From Sulfurovum sp. (GTDB taxonomy: Bacteria; Campylobacterota; Campylobacteria; Campylobacterales; Sulfurovaceae), in the NCBI GenBank assembly GCA_026990595.1, contig JALXCZ010000046.1, positions 1-40,542 on the forward strand: a DNA stretch of 40,542 bases, written 5' to 3'. Of this stretch, positions 6,610 through 15,977 are shown piece by piece (the stretch's first letter is position 1; each line of letters begins with the position of its first letter). Both the position numbers and the translations under genes were made by a program. The notes beneath the pieces are model-generated. The model saw nothing but the letters and a program-made list of their open reading frames with translations. It ran no database searches and had not been told where the DNA came from.

Positions 6610-7485
6610 TTATGCATCCAGCAATAATAATTTCAAAATAGCCATACGCATAAAGACACCGTTTTTGACCTGCGTCAAAACTTTACAGCGGGGATCTTCG
6701 AGCATCTCATCAGAGATGTCTATGTTTCTCATTACCGGTCCCGGGTGCAGAAGCAGGATGTCTCTGTCCTGCATGCGCTTTTTGGTGATGCAGTACTGTC
6801 TGGCATAATCCTCATAATTTTCAAAAAGTTCTGTCTCATGACGTTCAAGTTGGGCACGCAGGCTCATAATGACATCTACTTTGTCCATAACGTTTTCCAG
6901 TTTCTCATACTGAGGGAGATCACTTTGAGGCATGAATTGTTTGGGTGCAACAAGGATGACATGCATTCCCATACGCTTCATGAGTCTGATACCGGAACTG
7001 GCTACGCGTGAACTAACAATATCCCCCACAATAGCAATGGTCTTTCCTTTGACATCTCCAAAGTGCTCCACCATGGTAAAAAGATCAAGCAGGGCCTGAG
7101 TGGGATGTGCATAATTTCCTGCACCTGCGTTGATGACAGGTGTGGTTTGCATATCAGCAAGAATTTGCGGTGTTTCATTTTGAGCATGTCTGACGATGAC
7201 TCCGTCAGGTTCCATGGCACACAAGTTTGCGAATGTATCTTTCAGACTCTCTCCTTTTTTAGTAGAAGAACGGCTTGGGTCAAGGTGTACTACGGCAGCT
7301 CCAAGTCTTTTGGCTGCTACTTCAAAAGAACTTCTTGTTCGCGTAGAAGCTTCAAAGAAAAGAGTGATGAGAAGTTTGTCTCTGAGCAGTTTAGGCGGGC
7401 ATTGTGTTTTAAAGTTTTTAGCATCGCTTAAAAGTTGTTCGATTTGAGCATCAGAAAAGTTATTGGTGTCTACGAGGTGTTGCAT
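6610..7485 (-). CDS. pyrB: Aspartate carbamoyltransferase catalytic subunit
   Basis: PyrB joins carbamoyl phosphate and aspartate, the first committed step of pyrimidine synthesis. The 291-residue length fits the short Campylobacterota form. FFEASTRTRSSFE (about 43-55) is the carbamoyl-phosphate-binding motif, SSTKKGES the mobile loop from the neighbouring subunit, GAGNYAHPTQALLDL (about 121-135) the HPTQ motif, and LLLHPGPVMRN the aspartate-binding loop. ATG 7485 follows an AAGGA site. No regulatory pyrI is next to it; its neighbours are bioD upstream and pabB downstream in what looks like a mixed-pathway operon. Confidence 0.96.
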   Translation of the reverse strand: MQHLVDTNNFSDAQIEQLLSDAKNFKTQCPPKLLRDKLLITLFFEASTRTRSSFEVAAKRLGAAVVHLDPSRSSTKKGESLKDTFANLCAMEPDGVIVRHAQNETPQILADMQTTPVINAGAGNYAHPTQALLDLFTMVEHFGDVKGKTIAIVGDIVSSRVASSGIRLMKRMGMHVILVAPKQFMPQSDLPQYEKLENVMDKVDVIMSLRAQLERHETELFENYEDYARQYCITKKRMQDRDILLLHPGPVMRNIDISDEMLEDPRCKVLTQVKNGVFMRMAILKLLLLDA

Positions 7486-7512
7486 GGATATCCTTGAAGA
7501 GTGATTATGTGA

Positions 7513-8160
7513 TTATAGCAGATGGGTGGTAAAGGTTGAGATAAATTTATCTAAGCCCTCCTCAACACTCCACCACTTAGGAAACACAGCATCATAATAG
7601 GGCTTTGTTGTTTGAGTAAAATTCTCTTTGTCTTCATACAAATTCACACACCAGTCAAAGTCAACATCAAATGTTCTTAATGCCAAAATAGATAAAAGAG
7701 TGTCATTGATGCATCCAAGTCTACTTGGAGTGACCAATAGTGTTTTTGCATTGAGCTCTTTAATAAGGTTGATCATCATGTACTCTTTGGTAATGGGAAC
7801 CATGAGTCCGCCTGCACCCTCTATTAAAAGGATGTCACACAGCTTTGAGAGCTCTTCATGTTTGTCCATGATATGTTGAAGGTTGATGGTTTTGTCAATA
7901 TCGGCACAAAATGGAGCAGCCGGCAGTTTAAAAGTGTAGGCTGTAATATCCTGTGGTGTAAGATTTTCAAAATGCGTGTTGACCTTCCGACAAGCTTCGA
8001 GGAGTATAGTTGCATCAGGAGCAGTACTGGTTACACCGGTTTCAATGGGTTTAAAGACACCGATCGAGTAACCTCTGTCTGCCAATGCTTCTATGAGCTT
8101 AAGTGTAGTATGGGTTTTACCGATATTGGTATCTGTGGCAGTGATAAAAAGTGATGGCAT
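7513..8160 (-). CDS. bioD: ATP-dependent dethiobiotin synthetase
   Basis: BioD closes the ureido ring of dethiobiotin from 7,8-diaminopelargonate, CO2 and ATP. The 215-residue protein has the glycine-rich loop TATDTNIGKTHTTLKL (about 7-22), FKPIETGV with its substrate-contacting Lys, and LLIEGAGGLMVPI (about 108-120). ATG 8160 is preceded by AAAGGA. It heads the minus-strand run with pyrB and pabB. The other biotin genes are not in the window. Confidence 0.95.
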   Translation of the reverse strand: MPSLFITATDTNIGKTHTTLKLIEALADRGYSIGVFKPIETGVTSTAPDATILLEACRKVNTHFENLTPQDITAYTFKLPAAPFCADIDKTINLQHIMDKHEELSKLCDILLIEGAGGLMVPITKEYMMINLIKELNAKTLLVTPSRLGCINDTLLSILALRTFDVDFDWCVNLYEDKENFTQTTKPYYDAVFPKWWSVEEGLDKFISTFTTHLL

Positions 8161-8184
8161 TCACAATTCCTTTACAGTTTTTGA

Positions 8185-8218
8185 TATAATTATAGTGAAA
8201 TAGAAAAATGATTATACT
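8185..8218. promoter_or_regulatory. Divergent bioD / clpS promoter region
   Basis: The 83-base gap between the divergent genes contains TATAAT (8185-8190) and TATACT (8213-8218) on the plus strand, the second about 25 bases before the clpS start. On the minus strand the same A/T blocks also read as TATAAT (complement of 8211-8216 and 8189-8194), suited to bioD. Overlapping -10 boxes suggest the two directions compete or are co-regulated. Confidence 0.5.
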
Positions 8219-8243
8219 ATAGTAGATATTTTAAGGATATGAA

Positions 8244-8543
8244 TTGCCAAAGTTTGAAGAAGAGTTAGACGTAGAACTGGAGATAGCTGAGCCGCAGATG
8301 TTCAGAGTGGTGTTGCATAACGATGACTATACCAGTATGGATTTTGTTGTAGAGGTACTCACAACGATCTTTCATAAAAGTGAACCTGAAGCTGTACAGA
8401 TCATGCTTCAGATCCATGAGAAAGAGAGAGCAGTGTGTGGGGTTTACAGTTTTGAGATCGCTCAAACAAAAGCAGAGCAGGTGAAACAGCTCGCAAAGAA
8501 AAATGAATTTCCGTTATTGGCAACAATAGAGGAAGATGCGTAA
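8244..8543 (+). CDS. clpS: ClpS adaptor protein
   Basis: ClpS binds N-terminal Leu, Phe, Trp or Tyr of N-degron substrates and hands them to ClpAP. The 99-residue protein carries the recognition pocket signature VVLHNDDYTSMDFVVEVL (about 21-38) and the conserved HEKERAVCGVYSFEIAQTKAEQV block that contacts ClpA. The start is TTG 8244 with AAGGA at 8233-8237; the nearby ATG at 8239 is in another frame. It is followed at once by clpA and aat, so the adaptor, unfoldase and degron-making transferase are together. Confidence 0.96.
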   Translation: MPKFEEELDVELEIAEPQMFRVVLHNDDYTSMDFVVEVLTTIFHKSEPEAVQIMLQIHEKERAVCGVYSFEIAQTKAEQVKQLAKKNEFPLLATIEEDA

Positions 8544-8554
8544 AAGGATAATAG

Positions 8555-10753
8555 ATGATAAGTGTAGCATTAAACGATGTATTTAAAAATGCTGTAATGT
8601 ATGCAAAGGAGAATAGACATGAATATCTGACGGTAGAGCATGTATTTTTGTCTATTGTAAGAAGCCAGCCGGGTGTGGAGATACTCTCCACGCTGGATGC
8701 AAATCTGGAGATATTGGAAGAAGGGATCATTGAGCATATCAATAAGACCATCCCTTCTCTCAAAGAGGCAGTAGAGCCGTTTGAGACCGTAGCACTCTCA
8801 CGGGCTATTAACGATATGATGACCCATATTCACAGTTCAGGTCGTACAGAAGCCAGTATAGGTGATATGATCGCAGCGATCTTCATGCAGGAGCACTCGT
8901 ATGCGGTCTACCTCATGAAAAAAGAGGGACTCAGCAGAGTAGATATTTTAGAAGTGATCTCTCATCGTAATCTGCCTAAAGAGGGAATGCCAAAAGAGGG
9001 TGAAGAGAAAAAAGACGAAACGCTTCTTGACCAGTTCACTATGGAGTTGGTAGCCCTTGCAAAGACTGGAAAGATCGACCCGGTAGTCGGACGTATAGAT
9101 GAAATAGAACGTGTGATGCAGACACTCTGCCGCCGAAAGAAGAACAACCCTCTGCTCGTGGGTGAACCTGGAGTAGGTAAAACTGCCATTGCTGAGGGGT
9201 TGGCACTGAAGATTTCCGAGGGTGAAGTACCTGATATTTTAAAAGACTCAAAAGTTTTTGCTTTAGATATGGGGGCATTGGTGGCAGGAACGAAATACAG
9301 AGGTGATTTTGAGAAGCGTCTTAAGGGGATCATTTCTGAACTGAGCCGAATGGATGATGCTATCTTGTTCATAGATGAGATACATACGATGGTAGGTGCA
9401 GGTGCTACAAGCGGAGGAAGCATGGATGCCTCCAATCTGCTTAAACCGGCACTTGCTCGCGGTGATCTTAAGTGTATCGGTGCAACGACCTATCAGGAGT
9501 TTAGAAACTTTTTTGATAAAGACAAGGCACTCAGCCGTAGATTTGCGAAGATCGATGTGGAAGAACCGAGTATTGAAGATACCTTTACCATTTTAAAGGG
9601 CGTGCAGCATAAGTATGAGGATTACCATAACATTAATTTTACTGATGCAGCATTGCAGTCAGCTATAGACCTTTCCGTGAAATACCTGCATGACAGATTT
9701 CTACCGGATAAGGCGATGGATATCATCGATGAGGTAGGGGCGCACTTTATGCTTAGAGGGCAAGAGGGTGTGAGAGTGAAGCCAAGAGATATTGAAGAGA
9801 GTGTGGCAAAGATCATGAAACTTCCTTCAACTGTTATAGGGACAGATGATACGAAAAAACTTAAAACACTTGAAAAAGATCTGGCATCACATATCATCGG
9901 ACAGGATGAGGCTATTAAAGCTTTGACAACAGCAATAAAACGCTCCTATGCAGGGCTCAATGCGAGAGATAGACCTATAGGTTCTTTTCTCTTCGTGGGA
10001 CCTACCGGTGTAGGAAAAACAGCTTTGGCAACACAACTTGCCCAAACAATGCATGTACATTTTGAGCGTTTGGATATGAGTGAATATATGGAAGCACATA
10101 CCATCAGCCGTCTGGTCGGTGCACCTCCGGGATATGTCGGGTATGAACAGGGTGGACTGCTGACCGAGATGATCAAAAAGCATCCGCATACCGTACTGCT
10201 GCTTGACGAGATAGAAAAAGCACACCCTGATATTATGAACATTCTGCTTCAGGTGATGGATGGGGCGAAGTTGACAGATAACAACGGTGTCGTGAGTGAC
10301 TTTAAGAATGTTGTTCTCATTATGACCTCCAATATCGGGACCAAAGAGGCGAATGTGATGGGCTTCAACAAAGATAACTCTATGAAAACGGACAAAGCAC
10401 TCAAAGCATTCTTCTCTCCGGAGTTCAGGAACCGTTTGAGTGCAACAATTGAGTTCAATAGATTGAATCTGGATGCACTTATTGAAATTGTAGATAGAGA
10501 ACTGGACAAATTAAATGCATTACTCAAGTCTAAAAAAGTAAAAGTCAAACTCAGCAAAAAAGCTAAAGAGTACTTGGCAAATGAAGGCTATGATGAGCGT
10601 TACGGAGCAAGACATATTGCCCGTGTCATAGATGAGAAGATCAAAGAGGCTCTGACTGATGAAATACTCTTTGGAAAATTGAAAAAAGGCGGCTTTGTTA
10701 AAGTAGGCTTTAAAAATGAAAAATTAGATTTTACATTTGAAAGAAAAAGGTAA
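8555..10753 (+). CDS. clpA: ATP-dependent Clp protease ATP-binding subunit ClpA
   Basis: ClpA is a double AAA+ unfoldase that feeds proteins into ClpP. At 732 residues it is close to E. coli ClpA (758). The order is an N-domain of two Clp repeats (about 1-140, where ClpS docks), AAA module 1 with Walker A GEPGVGKTAIAEG (about 203) and Walker B LFIDEIHTMVGAG, and AAA module 2 with GPTGVGKTALATQ (about 482) and VLLLDEIEKAHPD. There is no long middle coiled coil, which separates it from ClpB. NVMGFNKDNS lies where E. coli has the ClpP-binding IGL loop. It begins 11 bases after clpS and its end overlaps or abuts the aat start. Confidence 0.96.
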   Translation: MISVALNDVFKNAVMYAKENRHEYLTVEHVFLSIVRSQPGVEILSTLDANLEILEEGIIEHINKTIPSLKEAVEPFETVALSRAINDMMTHIHSSGRTEASIGDMIAAIFMQEHSYAVYLMKKEGLSRVDILEVISHRNLPKEGMPKEGEEKKDETLLDQFTMELVALAKTGKIDPVVGRIDEIERVMQTLCRRKKNNPLLVGEPGVGKTAIAEGLALKISEGEVPDILKDSKVFALDMGALVAGTKYRGDFEKRLKGIISELSRMDDAILFIDEIHTMVGAGATSGGSMDASNLLKPALARGDLKCIGATTYQEFRNFFDKDKALSRRFAKIDVEEPSIEDTFTILKGVQHKYEDYHNINFTDAALQSAIDLSVKYLHDRFLPDKAMDIIDEVGAHFMLRGQEGVRVKPRDIEESVAKIMKLPSTVIGTDDTKKLKTLEKDLASHIIGQDEAIKALTTAIKRSYAGLNARDRPIGSFLFVGPTGVGKTALATQLAQTMHVHFERLDMSEYMEAHTISRLVGAPPGYVGYEQGGLLTEMIKKHPHTVLLLDEIEKAHPDIMNILLQVMDGAKLTDNNGVVSDFKNVVLIMTSNIGTKEANVMGFNKDNSMKTDKALKAFFSPEFRNRLSATIEFNRLNLDALIEIVDRELDKLNALLKSKKVKVKLSKKAKEYLANEGYDERYGARHIARVIDEKIKEALTDEILFGKLKKGGFVKVGFKNEKLDFTFERKR

Positions 10754-10757
10754 AATA

Positions 10758-11519
10758 TTGGGTTCTATGTTTGATGAGGAGGAGTACTTTATTCCTCCTT
10801 TAAGTCATTATTCTTATATTTTTCCAAATCCACGTGATGCCTCAGATGAAGGGCTTTTGGCGTATGGGGGTGATCTCTCTTCTTCCAGACTCCTCACAGC
10901 GTACCGCAACGGGATCTTTCCCTGGTATGCGGAAGGAGATCCTATTTTATGGTGGTCTCCCGATCCGAGACTGTTGCTTTATCCTGAAAATTTCAAAGTC
11001 AGAAAATCATTTGCAAGAGTGCTGCGCAGCGGTAAATTTACAGTAACTTTCGACAAACATTTTTCTGAAGTGATCTCTTTGTGTGCTACTGTACCAAGAG
11101 AAGGACAGAGTAGTTCCTGGATATTGCCCCAGATGCAGGAAGCGTATATCCGTCTGCATGAAGAAGGATTTGCACACAGTGTGGAAGTACATAAAGAGGG
11201 GAAACTTGTAGGAGGGCTTTACGGTTTGGCCATGGGAAAAGCCTTTTTTGGAGAGTCGATGTTCTCTTTGGTCAGTGATGCTTCAAAAGTAGCCTTTAAA
11301 GCACTAAGTGATGTTTTAGGAGATAGAGGTTATGATTTTATAGATTGCCAGATGAAAACTGATCATATGGTGGGATTGGGTGCACAGACAGTTGCAAGGG
11401 ATATTTTCCTTGATGCACTGCACAAAGCATTACAAAAGCCCAGTGATCTGGGGTATTGGCATGATTTTAACTGGGAATATAAAGACCCTGTACACGAAGG
11501 AAAAAAAGATGGTAAATAG
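10758..11519 (+). CDS. aat: Leucyl/phenylalanyl-tRNA-protein transferase
   Basis: Aat attaches Leu or Phe from aminoacyl-tRNA to proteins with N-terminal Lys or Arg, making them ClpS substrates. The signature FPNPRDASDEGLLAYGGDL, GIFPWY and WWSPDPRLLLYPENFKV (about 20-85) and the later GGLYGLAMGKAFFGESMFS are all present, and the length (about 250) is normal. I prefer TTG 10758 because AAAAAGG lies seven bases before it, just past the clpA stop; ATG 10767 is the alternative and has no clear ribosome-binding site. With clpS and clpA it completes the N-end-rule pathway. It overlaps tal by 11 bases. Confidence 0.94.
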   Translation: MGSMFDEEEYFIPPLSHYSYIFPNPRDASDEGLLAYGGDLSSSRLLTAYRNGIFPWYAEGDPILWWSPDPRLLLYPENFKVRKSFARVLRSGKFTVTFDKHFSEVISLCATVPREGQSSSWILPQMQEAYIRLHEEGFAHSVEVHKEGKLVGGLYGLAMGKAFFGESMFSLVSDASKVAFKALSDVLGDRGYDFIDCQMKTDHMVGLGAQTVARDIFLDALHKALQKPSDLGYWHDFNWEYKDPVHEGKKDGK

Positions 11520-12504
11520 AGATATAAACTTCTCTTTATGGTTGGATTTTGTAGAGAGAGACTATTTGAAAAACGCGTTTTCGGCATGGGTCGAAAAAGG
11601 TATTATTAACGGTGCAACCAGCAACCCATCTATTTTTGCTTCGGCAATCACTACTTCACCTGCCTATCAAGAACAGTTAGCCTCGCTCAAAGGGAAAAGT
11701 CCCAAAGAGAAATATGAAGCATTGGCAATTGATGATATACGTACAGCTGCACAGGCACTTAGAGAGAGTTACGATGAAGGGAATGACGGATATATTTCAA
11801 TAGAAGTAGATCCATTTTTGTCAAATGATACACAAGGAACGATCGAAGAAGGGAAAAGACTTTTTGCAGCCATAGATGAACCTAATGTCATGATCAAGGT
11901 ACCTGCTACCAATGCTGGATATGCAGCGATGACAGAATTGCTTGCCATAGGAATATCGGTGAATGCAACACTTATTTTTTCTCCGGATCAGGCAAAACGT
12001 TGTCTAAAAGCAATGAAAGAGGGAATCGATACTTTCTCGAATGAGGGAGGTTGTCGGGTTGAAGCAGTTATCTCTGTATTTGTCAGCCGTTTTGACAGAC
12101 TTTTGGATCCTGATTTGGAAAAAGAAGGTATCGAAGTTGCCAAAACCGGTATCTATAATGCTGCTAAAATTTACAATCTCATCGAAAAGAACCATACACC
12201 CTCTGTACGAACACTTTTTGCCAGTACAGGAGTCAAAGGTGATAACCTGCCTACAGATTATTACATAAGGGAACTTTTGGCACCACACTCTGTCAATACG
12301 GCACCATTGGCAACGATTGAAGCATACATAGCAAAAAAAGAAACTGCGCCGAAATTACCTATAGAAGATGATGTGATAAACGGATATTTTACCAAATTGG
12401 CGGATAACGGATTTGATATGGATGAAGTCTATGCAACTTTATTGAAAGACGGACTTGAAGCATTTGAAAAAGCATTTGAAGAGATGCTTGACAGTCTCAA
12501 GTAA
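11509..12504 (+). CDS. tal: Transaldolase
   Basis: Transaldolase moves a dihydroxyacetone unit between sugar phosphates in the non-oxidative pentose phosphate pathway. The 331-residue protein shows INGATSNPSIFASAI (about 34-48), ISIEVDPFLS (SxEV motif), VMIKVPATNAGYAAM with the Schiff-base Lys (about 130), and VFVSRFDRLLD. Length and motifs fit the long TalB-like class as found in Campylobacterota. ATG 11509 has GAAGGA seven bases upstream and lies 11 bases inside aat. Confidence 0.94.
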   Translation: MVNRDINFSLWLDFVERDYLKNAFSAWVEKGIINGATSNPSIFASAITTSPAYQEQLASLKGKSPKEKYEALAIDDIRTAAQALRESYDEGNDGYISIEVDPFLSNDTQGTIEEGKRLFAAIDEPNVMIKVPATNAGYAAMTELLAIGISVNATLIFSPDQAKRCLKAMKEGIDTFSNEGGCRVEAVISVFVSRFDRLLDPDLEKEGIEVAKTGIYNAAKIYNLIEKNHTPSVRTLFASTGVKGDNLPTDYYIRELLAPHSVNTAPLATIEAYIAKKETAPKLPIEDDVINGYFTKLADNGFDMDEVYATLLKDGLEAFEKAFEEMLDSLK

Positions 12505-12527
12505 AATATATTTAAAGAGGAAGTGCC

Positions 12528-13667
12528 ATGGAAGAAAAACTCAAACTCTATCTAAGAAGTATGATCAGTAATCAGGGAAGTGACCTTCATATTAAGTCTA
12601 GTTCTCAGGTGAGAGTGCGTATTCATGGTATTCTGAAAGTTTTGGGAAAAGATATTCTGAGTGCTGATATGGTAGACAAACTTGCCCAGGAGATCACAAC
12701 AGATGAGCAGTATGAAAGACTGAAAAATGACAGAAACCTGGATTTTTCATATGTTTTAGATGCCCAGAACCGATTCCGTGTGAATTTCTTTTATCAGATG
12801 GATGGGTTAAGTGCAGTTTTCCGTATCATTCCCGTAAAGATACTGACACTCGATGAGTTGAATCTTCCGGAGGTCATTAAAACATTTACCGATATCCAGC
12901 GTGGACTTGTCCTTGTAACCGGTGTTACCGGATCGGGTAAGTCAACTACACTCGCGGCTATATTGGACAAGATAAACAGAGAGACAAAAAAGCATATTAT
13001 TACTATTGAAGACCCTATAGAATTCATACATAAAGACAGAGGATGTCTGATCAATCAGCGTGCTATCGGGCAGGATACACACTCCTTCTCTGATGCGCTT
13101 AGAGCTGCATTGAGAGAAGACCCGGACATCATCCTGGTTGGAGAGATGAGGGATCTGGAAACCATCGATATTGCACTGCATGCTGCGAATACAGGTCACC
13201 TTGTATTCTCAACCCTGCATACACTGGATGCAAAAGAGACCATAGACAGGATCGTCGGTATGTTCTCCAAAGAAGAGCAGACCCGTATCAGGAGTTCACT
13301 GGCTTCTGTCCTTGAAGGAGTAGTTTCACAAAGGCTTGTACCTACAAAGCAGGGAGGAAGAACAGCTGCGATCGAAATATTGAAGAAGACAGCAAGGATT
13401 GAACAGCTTATTATGGAAGACCGTGACTATGAGATACCCGATGCCCTCTTTGAAGGTAAAGAGATCTATGGTACGCAGACATTCGATCAGGCACTTCTAG
13501 ATCTTCTTCGTGAAAGAAGGATCACAGAAGAAGTGACCCTTGAATATGCAACAAACCCATCAGATATGAAACTGAAAATGGAAGGGGTAGGGAAAGGTGC
13601 CATTGTTGATGAATATGCAGATGAAAGAGAAGTGGAAGTATTTGAATTTAAAGAGGAAGAAGATTAA
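12528..13667 (+). CDS. pilT: PilT/PilU-type twitching ATPase
   Basis: This is a secretion-ATPase-superfamily protein of the PilT/PilU branch that powers type IV pilus retraction. The 379-residue protein has SDLHIKSSSQVRVRIHG (N-terminal domain), Walker A GVTGSGKSTTLAAIL (about 132), the Asp box IEDPIEFIHKD, Walker B DPDIILVGEMRDLETI and the His box TGHLVFSTLHT, all in the usual order. No other pilus genes are in the window. The C-terminal tail is acidic (EEED) and slightly longer than in standard PilT, so a PilU-like role is possible. Confidence 0.88.
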   Translation: MEEKLKLYLRSMISNQGSDLHIKSSSQVRVRIHGILKVLGKDILSADMVDKLAQEITTDEQYERLKNDRNLDFSYVLDAQNRFRVNFFYQMDGLSAVFRIIPVKILTLDELNLPEVIKTFTDIQRGLVLVTGVTGSGKSTTLAAILDKINRETKKHIITIEDPIEFIHKDRGCLINQRAIGQDTHSFSDALRAALREDPDIILVGEMRDLETIDIALHAANTGHLVFSTLHTLDAKETIDRIVGMFSKEEQTRIRSSLASVLEGVVSQRLVPTKQGGRTAAIEILKKTARIEQLIMEDRDYEIPDALFEGKEIYGTQTFDQALLDLLRERRITEEVTLEYATNPSDMKLKMEGVGKGAIVDEYADEREVEVFEFKEEED

Positions 13668-13683
13668 ATTAAACTTTTTTCGG

Positions 13684-13689
13684 TATAAT
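13684..13689 (+). promoter_or_regulatory. rplY promoter -10 box
   Basis: TATAAT at 13684-13689 within TTTTTTCGGTATAATCCGC, 31 bases before the rplY start. A T-run followed by GGTATAAT and no -35 box is the housekeeping promoter style in this window; the same pattern precedes ndk. Confidence 0.7.
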
Positions 13690-13719
13690 CCGCATCTATT
13701 TTAAATTTAAGGACAAAAT

Positions 13720-14256
13720 ATGTTAGAAGGTATCGTTAGAGAGAGTATCGGAAAGACTACTGCAAAGAAGCTTAGAAGAGATGGTTATCTAACTGCGAAT
13801 TTATATGCAAATGGTGTTGAAAACATTCAAGCTGCGTTCAAGCGTGGTGAATTTGTAAGAGCAGTTAGAAATAAAGAGAACCTTGCATTCCCTGTAAAAG
13901 TGGGTGATAAAGAGTTGAATGTTGTCATTCAAGAATATCAACTGCACCCGGTTCACGGTGAAGTAGTACATGTTGACTTAAGAGTAACTGTACCAGGTCA
14001 AGTAACAGATTTCTTAGTACCGGTTGTTACACACGGAACACCGATTGGTCTTAAGAACAAAGGTGTACTTGTTATCTCTAAAAAAAGAGTAAAAGTGAGA
14101 GGGGCTATTGAAAATATGCCTGCAAAATTTGATCTTAATGTTGAACCGCTTGAGAGAGATGACTCTATTCTTGTAAGAGATGTGGAAGTACCGGCAAATT
14201 GTAAAATGATGGATAGACCGGATGTTGCAGTTTGTGGTGTGATCAAATCTAAATAA
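13720..14256 (+). CDS. rplY: 50S ribosomal protein L25 (long Ctc form)
   Basis: L25 binds 5S rRNA in the large subunit. The 178-residue protein is the two-domain Ctc form: an N-terminal rRNA-binding domain (about 1-90, with RESIGKTTAKKLRRDGYLTANLY and EYQLHPVHGEVVHVDL) and a C-terminal beta domain ending in VPANCKMMDRPDVAVCGV. ATG 13720 has an AAGGA site. It precedes pth, a frequent pairing in bacteria. Confidence 0.95.
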   Translation: MLEGIVRESIGKTTAKKLRRDGYLTANLYANGVENIQAAFKRGEFVRAVRNKENLAFPVKVGDKELNVVIQEYQLHPVHGEVVHVDLRVTVPGQVTDFLVPVVTHGTPIGLKNKGVLVISKKRVKVRGAIENMPAKFDLNVEPLERDDSILVRDVEVPANCKMMDRPDVAVCGVIKSK

Positions 14257-14278
14257 TCTATGTTGTAAAAGCAGAATT

Positions 14279-14851
14279 GTGACACTTTTCGTAGGTCTAG
14301 GTAATCCGGGATCACAGTACGAAAATACACGGCACAATATCGGCTTCAAGGTCATTGACAAACTTGTTGATGATCTTGGAGCCAGAGACATCTCCAAAAC
14401 TTCTTTTCAAGGTAAGCTTTACCGCTCTGCCAATTCACTTTTTTTAAAACCTACTACATTTATGAATCTTTCGGGTAAAAGTCTGCAGACAGTAAAAAAC
14501 TTTTTCAAAATAGAGTTGGAAAATATTATTGTGATCCATGATGATATTGACCTGCCGTTTGGTGCAGTGCGTTTTAAAAAAGGCGGTGGTCATGGCGGAC
14601 ATAACGGACTCAGATCCATTGATAGCCATATTACCAAAGAGTATTTGCGTGTAAGGGTAGGGGTTGGGAAACCTGAACATAAAAGCCAAGTATCCGATTA
14701 TGTACTGCATGATTTCAATGATGAAGAGAAAAAGGTACTACAGAGGCTGATTGAACATGTTGTAAAGGCATGCAAGGCATTACTTCAGGAAGAGTTGAAT
14801 GAGGTACGATCCAAGTACAGTTTAAAGTCCATTGAAGGACTGAATGTATGA
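14279..14851 (+). CDS. pth: Peptidyl-tRNA hydrolase
   Basis: Pth frees tRNA from peptidyl-tRNA that has dropped off ribosomes. The 190-residue protein has LFVGLGNPGSQYENTRHNIGF (catalytic His about 20, Asn about 10), LKPTTFMNLSGKS, IIVIHDDIDLPFG (catalytic Asp) and KKGGGHGGHNGLRSI. The start is GTG 14279, with only 22 bases after rplY. Its stop overlaps the next gene in an ATGA. Confidence 0.96.
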   Translation: MTLFVGLGNPGSQYENTRHNIGFKVIDKLVDDLGARDISKTSFQGKLYRSANSLFLKPTTFMNLSGKSLQTVKNFFKIELENIIVIHDDIDLPFGAVRFKKGGGHGGHNGLRSIDSHITKEYLRVRVGVGKPEHKSQVSDYVLHDFNDEEKKVLQRLIEHVVKACKALLQEELNEVRSKYSLKSIEGLNV

Positions 14852-15930
14852 GTCTTTTTTCTCCCTCATTGCATTTCAGGTACCTCTCAAAACTTTATAT
14901 AAAGAATTTACTGGCAATTTTATTTGGACTCTCTTTTGCTTTTGCTGCCATTGACTACTTTCAACATGTACAACAGTTGGATGTCGCAGGAAACTACAAG
15001 ATACTCTATATCTTCTATATGTGGCAGGAGGCATTGGGGTTACTTTATCCCTTAGCTATTGTATTTGCGTTGATCATGACAAAACTCTCTTTGGTCAAAA
15101 ATAATACGATGGGTGCATTGCATGCTTTCGGATATAACAAAAAAAGGCTTTTCCTTCCTTTTATGGCAGTAGCTTTTGTTACCTATGCTCTCTTCACTTT
15201 TTTGCATACAACAGAATTTTCCTATGCGAAAGACAAAGCTTCTTTTTTATTGAAAAATGAGCTTGGTGCCTATGATGTGAAAGATCTTTTTTTTAAATAT
15301 AATGATACTTTTGTCTATATTAAAAATCTTGATCCTGTAGAAAAAAAGATAGAAGATATCACTATTTTTAAAGTAGAGGGGTATCAGATACGTTATACGA
15401 TCCATGCACCTGTTGCATTCTTTGACGGGGAAGAGTGGGATGCAAGAGATGCTACACTGAAAACGCATATCTATAAAAACGGTGAATTGGAAAAATACAG
15501 AGTTGAGCATAAAAAAAGTATCAAAACACTCAAAGGGTATAAACCAAAGATCATAGAGTCACTTTACGAAGGGAAGGCACTGAATATTGAGGATGCATTC
15601 AATACCTGGAGACTACTTGAGAAACAGCATCTTAATTCAGACAAGATCCGTGCTGTATTCTATGATAAGGTCATTGTTCCTCTTTTTGCTCTGGCACTTC
15701 TGTTGATACTCTTTTTTAAACTTCCTTTTCATGCCAGGATGATGAATTTCGGAAGTATTATTGCACTCTCTTTGGGAGCAACATTTGTTATATGGGGTAT
15801 TTTGTTTGGCTTGAATCAGATAGGATCCAATGGCGTATTAGCTCCTGAACTTACTGCAATCCTGCCTATTATTCTTTTATGGTTTTATGCAATATATGTC
15901 TATGTGACAGATGAAAAAAGTATTGTTTAA
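14848..15930 (+). CDS. LptF/LptG-family lipopolysaccharide export permease
   Basis: A 360-residue inner-membrane protein of the YjgP/YjgQ family. Three N-terminal membrane helices (about 20-130), a periplasmic beta domain (about 130-275) and three C-terminal helices (about 277-355) are visible, the normal layout. LptF and LptG form the membrane part of the LptB2FG transporter that lifts LPS toward the outer membrane. LptF and LptG cannot be told apart safely from sequence alone; LptG-like is my guess. ATG 14848 overlaps the pth stop. The lipoprotein LptE is coded separately at 32976. Confidence 0.85.
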   Translation: MSLFSPSLHFRYLSKLYIKNLLAILFGLSFAFAAIDYFQHVQQLDVAGNYKILYIFYMWQEALGLLYPLAIVFALIMTKLSLVKNNTMGALHAFGYNKKRLFLPFMAVAFVTYALFTFLHTTEFSYAKDKASFLLKNELGAYDVKDLFFKYNDTFVYIKNLDPVEKKIEDITIFKVEGYQIRYTIHAPVAFFDGEEWDARDATLKTHIYKNGELEKYRVEHKKSIKTLKGYKPKIIESLYEGKALNIEDAFNTWRLLEKQHLNSDKIRAVFYDKVIVPLFALALLLILFFKLPFHARMMNFGSIIALSLGATFVIWGILFGLNQIGSNGVLAPELTAILPIILLWFYAIYVYVTDEKSIV

Positions 15931-15977
15931 AACCGCTACTCAGGCTTCTTTTTTCGCTAAGGCACCCTTTAATCAAC

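Noticed and set aside
11380-11508. Longer N-terminus for transaldolase
   Set aside because: It would overlap aat by 140 bases; ATG 11509 has a good ribosome-binding site and gives the family's normal length.
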